From Thecaphora thlaspeos (taxonomy: Eukaryota; Basidiomycota; Ustilaginomycetes; Urocystidales; Glomosporiaceae), in NCBI GenBank assembly GCA_900291925.1, contig UWYS01000008.1, positions 620,001 to 684,000 of the forward strand: a stretch of DNA of 64,000 bases. Direction: 5' to 3'. Under the pieces are notes generated by a model. It was not told the DNA's origin and made no database searches. It saw only the letters and a list, made by a program, of their open reading frames with translations. Numbering within the stretch: position 1 is the stretch's first letter; the number at the start of each line of letters is the position of its first letter. Made by a program: the position numbers and the translations under genes. This document shows positions 11,321-24,556 of the stretch, in pieces.

Positions 11321-12003
11321 AGAGGCTCGCACCAACTGGTGAGCAAGGAGGGAGGAACGCCGTCCTCATGAAGTAGGACGATGGTAAAGCTCAGTCCGGC
11401 TGTGAGCCGAAGGGCCCAGCATTTGCTGTAGAGCTGAGATGGTGGGACAAAAAGGGAGACGAGCGGAAGAAGGCGGCCGTTGCTCGTCGGTGCGGCGGCA
11501 GTTGTGTGCTGGCCGTCTTGGAGACGGCGCAGAAGGTGAATCGCCCGCTGGCGGTCTCGCAGTCTGCTGGCGAGGCCCTGAAGTACTGAAATGAAGATGA
11601 GAACCACAGATGATCACGGATCGCCCGTTGAGTCGCCGTTCGTGTCAAAGTGTAGCACGATGGCCTCCTCTGTCCGCGTGAGGTGTGTCATGTGGGGCGG
11701 GGAGGACTGCCACCCAGAGACGGTGGCCTCGGAGCCGTTCGAGGGTCCTGACCTCCACACGCGGGGGAGGCGAGATTGTTCGGACTGAGCCGTGCGTGTG
11801 CTCGAGGCCAGGCAGCTGCTGCGCTGGTTTCTTCTTGCTCGAAGAGGGTCCTGCACCTTCCTCTCCTCTACCACCGCGCAACGCCTCCAGCACACCTTGC
11901 GCCTCCGTTGCCGCCCATTCCGCCTACGACTTACGGCAAGCTGCGGCGTGCTTAGAATTGGCCCCGTGCCCCCGACCTCTCTACTCGAGTACGGCAGCAG
12001 ACG
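11321..12003. other. Intergenic region between the BAP31-like and Cue3-like genes
   Basis: About 680 nt with no supported gene; ORFs on both strands here are overlapping shadows. It contains the BAP31 3'UTR and the promoter of the downstream CUE-domain gene. Confidence 0.5.
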
Positions 12004-14409
12004 ATGATATCGTCCCAGCAGCCGGCCCCTGCATTGCCGCCTCCCGCCGTCTTCCACCTTCTGCGTTCCCTCGCCGCGCTCTCCGGACCGCAGCTCGCCC
12101 TTGCCCTCACACATCGGCCAGAGATCGGCCCTCTCGCCACCTCGGTGTTGCACCAGATTGCCATCTACAAGCTCGCACTACCGATACCAAGCTTGAGCAG
12201 CAGCAGCAGCGACACCAACGATGCCGTATCGTCCATCGTCACCATACTTTCGACACTCATCGAGCGAGGCGACCCTCCGCTGGCACGGAAGCTGCTTCCT
12301 ACGCCTGGCTCTGTTGTAGACCTGGCCATCGACGCTTCAGACTTACATCCCACACGGGTGCGCGATGTGCTCGAACGACTGCTGGACGCTCACACCACCG
12401 AAGAGCTCATCGCCGGCCTCGAGTCGGAGCTCGCTCAGCTCCTCTCCCTTGATTCCGCTTCTTCAAAGCTGGAAGAGGCAGGTGCGGTGGCCATGTGTAC
12501 ATCTATACGAAGCGCAGCTAGGACCGTGGCCAACTTTCTGGCCGTCTGCCCGCACAACACGCTCAGAGGCTCCGAAGCCGCCTTCGAGTCGCTAGCGGTG
12601 CTGCTAACGAGAGCCTACCAAATGACGCTGCCCGCGGTAGCCGCGAGCCTGGGAGGGATCAGCACCGATACACTCGAGACGGTGGTCCTTGATGCCGCCG
12701 CCTGGCAGCTGCACTGGCTTACGGCCAAGGTCGATGTGCTGCAGGCGGCCCAGAAGCTGGTGGCGATCTGCTTCGATCCACCCGCGCCGTCTTCGCAGAC
12801 GAACAAGGAACTCGAAACGACCGTCCTCGTCTCTCTCGCCAATCGGACGACCCCCAAAAGCGGAACGGCCTCGACGCCGATCGTTTCCGCTGACCTCATC
12901 GAGGACCTGACGAACTGCTTCGCACTCGCTTCCGTCGTTTCGAAGGCCGCGCTCCAAGACGCAAAGGCCAAAGCTGCGGTAGAGGTGATAAAGAGCATTG
13001 AGGCGGGTCAAGGGGCCATGATGACTAGCAAGTTCACGGGAGCAGGCTGGGCCGCTCTGCAAAGCGTCGTTCGGCAGCAACGCAAGGGCAAGAGGAGAGA
13101 CACGGGGGAACGAGGAGATGCCACACCGCATGGCAACGGAAGCTTCAACCCAGACGAGACGCTGCTCGTCACTGTCAACTCGATCCTCCCGCACCTCGAG
13201 ATCGACCGGCTGCGGGTCGTACTGGCCCGTCCCTCGTTCCGAGGGCAGTCGACGGAAGAGGTCATCCAGAGGCTGCTAGAAGGCGATGAAGGTGCTCAGG
13301 ACGACAACGCTCAGCCCCCTGGCTCCGCAGAGGCTCCTCCACCGCCGCGACCTGCCTCGCCGGTGTACGTGCCGCCCGCGCCGACCGCCACATCGACGAG
13401 GAAGCTGGTCAAGTCGCGAGCCAACGTCTTTGACGAGGTGCCGCTGGACCTCTCGAAGTCGTCATGGAACCAGAGCAAGGGCAAGGACAAGGAGGTCGGC
13501 GCGCTCAGCTCGGACCTCAAGGCGGCCATCCTGGCACGTGCAGAGGCGGAGAGCGATGACGAAGACGAGGAGTGGAATCCCTTTGCCGAGGCGGGTCAGC
13601 AACGGACGATCGGCGTCGAAGATGAGCTGGAGCTCGACTACGAGGGTCGCGAGGTGTCCCGCACGGCTCGTCACGGCGATGAGGACGATGATGACGGGGA
13701 AGAAGAGGAGCCGCAGGGCCTGCAGCGGCGCATGGGCACGGTCGACCTCAACAGCAGCCGGTCCAGTGCGCTCGAGTATGCATGGTACGATCAAGCGAAC
13801 AACGACACGCAGTCCACCAGCGCAACAGCGTCAGCACCACTCGCGGCAGCAGCGGCGCCACCGAGCGGAGCAAATCGCGAACAGGCGGCGGAACGTCTTC
13901 TCATCCGCCACTACTCTCGACATGGCGGTGCAGCAGCATTCGCCAGGGATGCAGCGACGAGGAAGAGCGCTCAACGCAAGGAGCTCAAGCAGCAGCTGGA
14001 TGGCGTGGGTGGAAGGAGGTGGGACGACGGTCTGATCGAAAGCTGGGCGACGATGTTTGAGCGCAACCCGCGCAAGGACAAGCTGCTGGCTTCAGCCAAC
14101 GATATCCTGCTCAACGCGCCGAGCAACGACTACTTTTCCTCGGCGCCGGGGCAGCAGCAGCAAGGAGAGGGCGAAGAGAGGAGGTTCGGTCCGGATCGAG
14201 GTAGAGGCGGGAGGATCATGCGAGGTGGGGGCGGAGGGGGAGGGGGAGGAGGAGGCGGAAGAGGTGGTGGAGCGACACGGAGCCGCGGCACGGGCAAGAG
14301 CAGCAATGATCGGACGGCCAAGATGAAGGAGAAGCGTGGCAATCAGGCTCGACAGCGCGGCTTTGACAAGAAGGTAGCGAGAGGAGCCGCTGGAGCTGCT
14401 GGCGACTGA
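12004..14409 (+). CDS. CUE3: CUE-domain protein, Cue3/ASCC2-like (RQT complex subunit)
   Basis: Intronless, 801 residues, starting at ATG 12004. The ubiquitin-binding CUE domain spans about residues 387-428 (TLLVTVNSILPHLEIDRLRV..., with the hydrophobic pattern of the fold and the following RPSFRGQSTEEVIQRLLEG helix). N-terminal to it lies a helical ~370-residue region as in human ASCC2 and yeast Cue3. After it come a Pro-rich linker, an acidic stretch (EDDDDGEEEEP), a conserved segment 'ERNPRKDKLLASANDILLN', a Gly/Arg-rich run near residues 740-765, and a basic tail. Cue3/Rqt3 works with the helicase Slh1 and Rqt4 to split collided ribosomes marked by ubiquitin. Assignment rests on domain order and the C-terminal basic region; the N-terminal part is divergent. 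Confidence 0.8.
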   Translation: MISSQQPAPALPPPAVFHLLRSLAALSGPQLALALTHRPEIGPLATSVLHQIAIYKLALPIPSLSSSSSDTNDAVSSIVTILSTLIERGDPPLARKLLPTPGSVVDLAIDASDLHPTRVRDVLERLLDAHTTEELIAGLESELAQLLSLDSASSKLEEAGAVAMCTSIRSAARTVANFLAVCPHNTLRGSEAAFESLAVLLTRAYQMTLPAVAASLGGISTDTLETVVLDAAAWQLHWLTAKVDVLQAAQKLVAICFDPPAPSSQTNKELETTVLVSLANRTTPKSGTASTPIVSADLIEDLTNCFALASVVSKAALQDAKAKAAVEVIKSIEAGQGAMMTSKFTGAGWAALQSVVRQQRKGKRRDTGERGDATPHGNGSFNPDETLLVTVNSILPHLEIDRLRVVLARPSFRGQSTEEVIQRLLEGDEGAQDDNAQPPGSAEAPPPPRPASPVYVPPAPTATSTRKLVKSRANVFDEVPLDLSKSSWNQSKGKDKEVGALSSDLKAAILARAEAESDDEDEEWNPFAEAGQQRTIGVEDELELDYEGREVSRTARHGDEDDDDGEEEEPQGLQRRMGTVDLNSSRSSALEYAWYDQANNDTQSTSATASAPLAAAAAPPSGANREQAAERLLIRHYSRHGGAAAFARDAATRKSAQRKELKQQLDGVGGRRWDDGLIESWATMFERNPRKDKLLASANDILLNAPSNDYFSSAPGQQQQGEGEERRFGPDRGRGGRIMRGGGGGGGGGGGGRGGGATRSRGTGKSSNDRTAKMKEKRGNQARQRGFDKKVARGAAGAAGD

Positions 14410-15044
14410 GGGGGATGTATGTCTGCGCAGCAGGCCAGGCTGTTTGTTCTCGCATGCACTGTCGATGCCTGCTTGTCCACATGTGTAGGGCGGCGAAGCG
14501 TAGCATAACCTACACGCAGAGTAAGGAATACATAAATATTGAAAACGTCACAGCCAAACGTCGGCGCCACAGGCGGCTGAGCGTGAAGGGCGGCAAAGTG
14601 GCGGTGCGGTGAGGAAGGGTACGCGTGATGAGCTAAGCAAAGAGAGCGCTCGTCGGGCGGCCCCGCACACTCGGTTTAGAGCTCGACCGTGCTAGGCCGA
14701 GGCGGCCGCAGCCAAGCGCAAGCCAGGCGCCCTGCCTAAGATCAGCCCACCTTTTTTGGAATTTCGCCGCCGCCGAGCCAGCCACCTCAAATGACGCCAC
14801 TCGAACTCTCGACCAACACGCACCTCACCCTTCCACCTTGATCATTCCTCGCTCCAACTTTACGCCTCATCATCAACGCATCCCCTCCCACCACCTGTCT
14901 CGCAACCCGCATACACTCACACGCACAGCTACCACCCACCCAGATCCACACAGACGCCAACGCTCGCACGCAGACACCTCGTCAACCCCGCACATCCCCG
15001 CACAGCTTCAACAGCAGCAGCGACCACAACCCACAACTTGGGCC
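14410..15044. other. Intergenic region and ERG1 5' leader
   Basis: About 635 nt with no gene. The 200 nt before ERG1 are C/A-rich (many CAC/ACA), as expected for a transcribed fungal leader. An ACGCGT hexamer occurs near 14621. I see no clear sterol-response element. Confidence 0.45.
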
Positions 15045-16850
15045 ATGACCGCCACAACACAACCGACTCCTATCCGCTCGTCCCAAGATCCTCGCTATAC
15101 TCCCTCTTCCTCGTCCTCTTCCCAGCATGCCGACGTGATCGTCATCGGCTCGGGCATCGTCGGGTCCGCTCTCGCCTACGCCCTCGGCCGCTCCGGCCGC
15201 AAGGTGGCGCTCCTCGAGCGCGATTTCGACGAACCGGACCGCATCGTCGGCGAGCTCCTCCAGCCGGGTGGCGTACGCGCCCTTGGTCTCCTCGGTCTGG
15301 CGGACACGCTCGAGGGGATCGACGCAGTCGCCGTCGAGGGGTACCAGGTCTTTTACGGCGAACGATCCGTGCCGATTCCGTACCCCGACGAGAGGGACGA
15401 GGACAAGGGTAGAGGGGTGGTCAGCAGTAGCGGAAAAGTAGAGGGTCGATCATTTCATCACGGCAAGTTTGTCCAGTCGTTGAGGAGCAGGGCGTTGGCG
15501 CAGAGCAACGTCACGGCGTACGAGGCGACGGTGCGCGACCTCCTCCACGACGACGAGCAGCAGAGCAAGGTGGTCGGCATCACTGCTACCTGGAAGACAA
15601 CACCAGCAGCCACGGCAACAACCTCCGCCTCGGACAGCACCACCAGCAGCAGCAACACGGCATTCGAAGTACGCGCACCGCTCACCATCGTGGCCGACGG
15701 CTGTTTCTCCAAGTTCCGCCGCACGCACGGCAGCTCGATCGCGCCGCTCGTCCGATCCAACTTTGTCGGTCTCGAGTTGGAAGACGCCCCGCTCCCCGCT
15801 CCACACCACGGCCACGTCGTGCTCGGCAAGGCGGGTCCGGTCCTCCTCTACCAGATCGGCACCCACTCGACACGCATCCTCATCGACGTCCAGGGCGAGA
15901 AGCTCCCCTCGGCCGCCAAGGGCGAGCTACAGGCGCACATCCGCGACAACATCATCCCGCAACTGCCGCCGCAGCTGCGCCAGTGTGTCGTCAAGGAGCT
16001 GGACAAGGGACAAAGGTTGAGGAGCATGCCCAACTCGTTCCTTCCGCCCTCGATGCAAGGCCAGAGCGAGGTGCGAGGCGTAGTTGTCGTAGGCGACGCC
16101 ATGAACATGCGTCATCCGCTTACCGGTGGCGGAATGTCGGTGGGGCTGTGGGACGTCGTACACCTCACCGCCGTCCTCTCCGGCGGAGAATGGTCTCCAC
16201 CATCCTCTTCCTCTTTTACTTCCGAGACACCGATTGACCTCTCAAACTGGGCCTCGCTCCAACCCGCCCTGCGCAAGTGGCACTGGTACCGCAAACGGCT
16301 CGCGTCGGTGATCAACATCCTCGCTCAAGCGCTGCATTTGCTCTTTGGTGCGGACGATACCAACCTGGAAGTGCTGCGCGAAGGATGCTTCAAGTACTTT
16401 GAACTGGGCGGGGAGTGCGTCAACGGACCCGTCTCGCTTCTCAGCGGTCTTGCACCTCAACCTCTGCTACTGGTCGGACACTTTTTCGCAGTAGCTCTCT
16501 ACAGCATCTACACGCTCTTTACACATGCACGACCTCAAGTCGGCGGAGGTGCGAAACGACCGAGTCACGTCGAGTATCCGGGCTTGGCTTGGAGGTCAGT
16601 CATGGTATTTTGGACGGCCTGTGTGGTCATCCTACCGGTGATTGCCACAGAAGTGAGGAGCAACATTCCTTCATTCTCGGCTGGAAAGCAAGGAAAAGCA
16701 TCAGTGACGGATAGATGGTGGTTGACGACGGCAGTGATGCTAGTAGTGATGGGTGTATTGTATGCGAGGAGCGGGGAAGGACAGACGGGATCAGTCAATG
16801 GCGCTTTGAAGGAGACCTTCAACGTCAGTGCAAAGGCCGTACGTTGGTAG
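15045..16850 (+). CDS. ERG1: Squalene epoxidase (squalene monooxygenase)
   Basis: Intronless, 601 residues. This FAD enzyme converts squalene to 2,3-oxidosqualene in the ER, the first oxygen-requiring step of ergosterol synthesis and the target of allylamines. The FAD/NAD(P)-binding GSGIVG motif lies at residues 35-40 within DVIVIGSGIVGSALAYALG. 'RIVGELLQPGG' and the second FAD motif GDAMNMRHPLTGGGMSVG (from Gly350) are squalene-epoxidase signatures. Three hydrophobic segments near the C-terminus (PLLLVGHFFAVALYSIY, VMVFWTACVVILPVIA, AVMLVVMGVLYA) fit membrane anchoring. It is longer than yeast Erg1 (496) because of a Ser-rich N-terminus and a Thr/Ser/Ala insert near residue 190. The frame continues upstream of 15045, but that stretch has no ATG; the first ATG is the start. 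Confidence 0.97.
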   Translation: MTATTQPTPIRSSQDPRYTPSSSSSSQHADVIVIGSGIVGSALAYALGRSGRKVALLERDFDEPDRIVGELLQPGGVRALGLLGLADTLEGIDAVAVEGYQVFYGERSVPIPYPDERDEDKGRGVVSSSGKVEGRSFHHGKFVQSLRSRALAQSNVTAYEATVRDLLHDDEQQSKVVGITATWKTTPAATATTSASDSTTSSSNTAFEVRAPLTIVADGCFSKFRRTHGSSIAPLVRSNFVGLELEDAPLPAPHHGHVVLGKAGPVLLYQIGTHSTRILIDVQGEKLPSAAKGELQAHIRDNIIPQLPPQLRQCVVKELDKGQRLRSMPNSFLPPSMQGQSEVRGVVVVGDAMNMRHPLTGGGMSVGLWDVVHLTAVLSGGEWSPPSSSSFTSETPIDLSNWASLQPALRKWHWYRKRLASVINILAQALHLLFGADDTNLEVLREGCFKYFELGGECVNGPVSLLSGLAPQPLLLVGHFFAVALYSIYTLFTHARPQVGGGAKRPSHVEYPGLAWRSVMVFWTACVVILPVIATEVRSNIPSFSAGKQGKASVTDRWWLTTAVMLVVMGVLYARSGEGQTGSVNGALKETFNVSAKAVRW

Positions 16851-17198
16851 ACGACGCAAAGTGGACTTCGAGAAGCGATACAGCATATGTCCTATACCCC
16901 TCTTCTACCCGCGCAAACCTACCTTGCTCTGCTTTTCATCCTTCATCCATCGCTCTCTTTCCGTCTGGGTACACAGCCACGCCGCTTCGCATATCATTCA
17001 TGTCTCTTCACAATCTTGCAATCTTCCACGATCTCAGGTGATCCGCTATGGCATCCGACAGTCGACCGTCTTCACTACTTGCGCTCGCACGCTGTGGCTT
17101 CTAAGTGAACACGGGCAGTTTCTTCATTAATGCAAAAAAAATTGACAGATCTCTCGTTCCCTTTTCGAGAGGCTAACTTCCCACACCTCGAATCGAAC
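16851..17198. other. Convergent intergenic region (ERG1 / SEC24 3' ends)
   Basis: About 350 nt, lower in GC than the flanking genes, with an A-tract near 17135. No gene seen. Confidence 0.5.
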
Positions 17199-20100
17199 CT
17201 AGGACGAGAACCAGCTTCCGCCTTCGTCCTTGCCGCTCGTCATGTCCGACGAGATGATGCGGTGGACGTGGCATAGCTGTGATGGTCCACGTGCGCGAGA
17301 GAAGAGAGAGAGAAACGTCAGAATCATGCAAAAGTACCGAGGTCGGTGGTAACGAGGGGCAAGCATCACTCACGTAGTCGACATAGCTCATGGCGTCGTT
17401 GTTCTGGTCTTCGACGAGGCTGTTTGCCAGTTCCACTTCGGCTTTTGGTTGCAAAAGGAGTCCAGGCGCGTACGTGAGAGTGTGTCAGCATGATTCTCTC
17501 ACAGCACGAAGCAGAAGAGCGGGTCAGATGGGGATCGAACGGGTACTCACTCCCGTCCCTGTTCTGCCGGGCGATGAGCACCGGCAGCTCGGGCTTGTTC
17601 CTCTGAACGGCAAAATTCTGGACGAGCGCCCTGACCTGCTTGCTCAGCTTGGTCGGCAGGCGCGGCAGGCGCGTCATGCGCGGGTCGACGTCGTCGATCC
17701 TCGCCACGCCGTACAGGTCCTCGACCAGCTTGGGGTTGACCTCGGCGCCCAGCCAGAGGATCGCCACTTCGCCGTTCTCGAGCAGGTAGGCGCCGTGCGA
17801 CTCCATCCGCAGGTACGAGGGCCGCATCAGCGCGGGCGACTTGATGCGCGCGCCCTCGACGACCGAGCCGTCCGGCGTGGCGATCTTGATCGGCTCGCCG
17901 TCGTCCTCGCGCATTGTGTGGAGCGCAATCATGCGCGGGTAGAGCATCGCCATGATGGCTGGCACGCCAGCACCGCGTAGCAGGCGCATGTAGAAGGTCC
18001 GGACGTCCGACGTGACATTGCCGCCCTTGATCGCCTTTGTCTTGTTGATCGCGAGCGCGTAGAGCGGGAACAGCTTGAAGCTCTCCGGCAGGATCAGCTG
18101 GCCGGGCGACGTCGACGAGGCACAGTTGCGTCGGTAGGCCAGCAGCACCTTAACGCACTTGTCGGTGAGGTAGTGGCGGACGTCCTTGAGCGGCTTGGTG
18201 TGGGCCAGCGAGATCGTCTCCTTCATGTAGAAGGCGACTGCGCTGTCGATGTCGGCGTAGCGGAAGACGTTGCCCAGCAGGCTGCTGACGGGGACTGCGA
18301 GATTGTGGCAGCGCACCCGCCTCTCGCCCTGCGCGGTCGTGTAGAGCACGGCGCACTGGAAGTAGACCTCGTGCTTCTCGTCCAGCTTGCCCTCGTGCTT
18401 GATGAGCGCGGCGATGCACTTGTCGGCGTCCATGGTGCCTAGCTCGATGTCGGTCACGTTGCGCTGGAAGAAGTTGCCGTAGTGGTCGGCCACGCGAAGG
18501 CCGTTAGAGCAGCGGACGCGCATCGTGACATTGTAGCCCGTTTCGCGAAGGATGGTGCGGCGCACCTCGGTCCTGAGCTTGGCGCTGTCGCGGACCGGAT
18601 CGTAGCGCGGATGGAAAAATGCCTCGCCTCCGGTCAGTCCGGTCAGCACGCTGATCGTCGCGACGTCGATATACTGCGAAGGGAAGAAGAAGACATTGAT
18701 GCCGATACCGGCCTCGACACACTCCTCGGCCACGCCACGGTAGAAGCCGTCCTGCGGGATGAAGAGGTTCTTCTCCTTGTCAGTTCCGTAGAGCTTGGTG
18801 TCCTCGCGGTGCTTGAGCGAGCCGGGGCCGACGGTGGGGATGGTCGAGAGGAAGAGGTTGACCTGGCCGCCGATCGTCGAGAGCGCGGCCTGGGCGCCGC
18901 GAATCGCCGCGCCCAACGCCGCCTCGCCTTCCATGTTGTCGGCAAACATGGTCGGCAGGCTGGTGAGCAGGATTTCGATGAGATCTCTCGACTCCCACGG
19001 ATCCGCCAGCAGGCCGTCGCTGATCGGCACAAAGGGCTCCTCAACGTCGGCGACGACGAGCATCTGCGCCTGGTCGAGCTCTGACGAAAGGTTGTAGAAG
19101 TGGAGAGCGCGGTCGAAAGTGATGATGGCCACCCGGCTGCCGTGGGGCAGGCCGAAGCCGGGACCCTCGGCTTCGGCCGCCGCAGCATCGCCTGTTCCTT
19201 CGACGGTGCCCTTGATTTCCGCGCCGTCCTCGGGCTCGGCGCCATAGAGCGTCTCGCGGATCGAGTCGACGGTACTCTTGAGCGCGCCGCATCGCACCGC
19301 GCTGAAGCTGACGTCAATCGCAAAGAGGTAGGTCATTGGCCGCGGCGCCCGCACCGTCGTCCGTCCCTTGCCGATGTTGATGCTGTTGAAGGCATCGCTG
19401 GCCGCCTTGGTCGCGACCTTGGCTGCCTGGCCGCCCTGACCGGTCAAACCCATCGTCGAGCCGTCGAAGTCTTCCTTCGATGCGTCGGGCCGCGGGCTAA
19501 GCTTGGCCGTCTCGGTCAGCGTGCTGGCCGGTGCCACGGGCAGCAGTACCGATGCCGGCGGCGTCGCCTGGATGGCCCAGTACTCCTTGGGCACGGCAAA
19601 GTCGACGGTGCCGCGCGATAGCTCCGGGCGCGAGTCGAAGTCGACGCGCCTCCCGCTTATGTCAAGATTGCAGAAGTAGTCGGCGGCCACGTCGGTCGTC
19701 GTGCCGCAGAGGTTGCACGTCCACTTCTGGCCGCCCTCGACAAAGACGCACCACGCGTTGATGTAGGCACGGCAGCGCTTGCATCGCGGCGGCCCGCTCT
19801 CGCCGAAGTGGGCCGTCAGAATGAGCGCCTCGTCGGCGCGCAGCTGGGCAAAGGGCTGCAGCAGCAGGGCAATCGGCAGCTGCGACGTTGTAGCCAACTC
19901 GTCGGTGGCCGGCATGCTGTAGGTGGTGAGACGGATGTGCTTGGGCGAGCAGGATCCCTGGTCAACGGCGGCAAAGCTCGTCGTGCTGAGCGGGAGACCG
20001 CCGCGTCCGCAGGTGGCAAACCACTCCTTGTCGAAGAACTCCTGGTCGGCGTCCTGCATCTCGACAGGGCTTGGGATCTGGTCGGGGTCGATCTTGGAGC

Positions 20101-21163
20101 GAGGACCAGCGAAACGCTGGCCGGCCTGGTGAGGCGGCTGCGCGATGCCCCCCCCGGGCTGCTGCGGAGGCATTGCTTGGGAGAAGGCGCCGTCAGGACC
20201 TCCCTGCGGCTGAAGCGGAGCACGCTGATGCTGACCCGGTCCTTGGTTCTGCTGGACCATCAAGGCTTGGTTATGGGCAAGTTGATCCCACGAGACGGTG
20301 TTCCTCTGCCCGGGCATCTGGTCGAGGGCGGCATTGGCGTTGCCCTGCAGCTGGCTCTCGTAACCGGCCACCCGGGCGGCGGCGGCCTGCTGCCAAGGAG
20401 CCTGAGGTGGGTTGGGCTGGGTGGAAGCGTCATTCCAGCCGGCATTGGCGCCGGTGGGCTGTGACTCCATGTGATAGGCCCTGGCGCTCCTCTTGGTCCG
20501 CGCCGGTCCCGCTTCGCCGGCGGGGGATGGCGGAGGCGGCAGGGGCTGCGCTCCAGCGGGAGAAGGGGCCCCGCCTGGCTGCTGCTGCTGCTGATTGAGG
20601 TTCATGCCGGCCATCTGGCCGTGGAGCGATTGGTGCGGTAGGGGAGGCGATTGCATCGGCTGGCCGGGCATGGGCGGGCGGGCCTGCATGCCGGTCTGCC
20701 CAGGAGCGGCGGTGCCCGCTGGCATGGGCGGTCTCGGGCTCATTCTCCCCTGCTGCGGTTGGCCGGGCGGACCGGGAGTGAGGCTGCCGTTGCGGTTGAC
20801 CATGCCTTGGGGCGGTGACATGGGCCTCGCACCGGCCATGCCGACGGGAGGTGGAGGTCGGGCGCCTTGCGGGTAGGGGGCGGGTCCTGTGCTGGCGGGT
20901 CGCTGCATTGCACCGGCCGGCTGTCCGGGGCCGAGACCGCCAAGAGGGGCGCCGCCCGGCGGGGGCCTGGCAAAGCCGGGTCCGCCAGCTTGGGGCGGAG
21001 GAGGACGGGCGGCGAACTGACCTGCGGGCGGCGGCATACCGCCTTGCTGGGGCGGCCTGACGCCAGGCTGTCCAATTGCTGGCGGCTGTCCCGGACGCGG
21101 CTGTCCCATCATCGACGGCTGCTGCTGCTGTTGCTGTCCGGCGTGGGGCGGCTGCGAGGCCAT
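17199..21163 (-). CDS. SEC24: COPII coat cargo adaptor Sec24
   Basis: Exons on the minus strand: 21163-17551, 17441-17374, 17276-17199, 1252 residues. Sec24 pairs with Sec23 and selects cargo for COPII vesicles leaving the ER. The first ~400 residues are Pro/Gln/Gly-rich. A zinc finger (Cys461-X2-Cys464-X18-Cys483-X2-Cys486) is followed by the Sec23/24 trunk (YLFAIDVSFSAVRCGALK), beta-sandwich, helical domain and gelsolin-like C-terminus (LENGEVAILWLGAEVNP). Two small C-terminal exons are needed to reach the conserved end 'VEDQNNDAMSYVDYLCHVHR'. The acceptor of exon 2 is an AAG; I chose the first AG after the CTGAC branch-point-like site, but the next AG six bases on is also possible. The upstream open frame to 21874 has no ATG, so MASQPPHAG is taken as the start. 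Confidence 0.96.
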
Positions 21164-24181
<3,018 letters not shown>

Positions 24182-24556
24182 ACGATCTTTCTCTGCGCAG
24201 GTGCCGGTCTGTCGATAGGTAGAGACGGGAAGAAACCAAAGACGATATAGAGCATAGAATCGAGGATGGTCTGTCCATCCTGTGTCGTTCAGCGTCTCTT
24301 GACGGTGAGCCGTCACGGGACGCTGTTCAAACGACCACACAGCCGCGCTACATGCATGTCACTTGATCACATTTCAGACAGCAGACGTCCACACGGGTGT
24401 ATGTTTGAATCGTCATCAGAACCGGTCGAGGTGCTGGTTGTGTGTGTTTCTTGGGAGAGTGCAGCGTGGGTGGGCAGCAGAGGAAAGAGATGACAAAAGA
24501 GATGATGTAGAAAGAGGGGGGCGGGCGGGCGAGGGCGGCGGGATGAAGGCCTTAAT
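24182..24556. other. Convergent intergenic region (fusion gene / RACK1 3' ends)
   Basis: About 375 nt; no gene seen, expected to hold the two 3'UTRs. Confidence 0.5.

Noticed and set aside
11685..12452. 255-codon ORF on the plus strand upstream of and overlapping the CUE gene
   Set aside because: Overlaps the start of a well-supported gene in another frame, and its Arg/Pro/His-rich composition looks like a frame shadow.
18482..19084. 200-codon plus-strand ORF
   Set aside because: Antisense to the Sec24 trunk domain; a shadow ORF.
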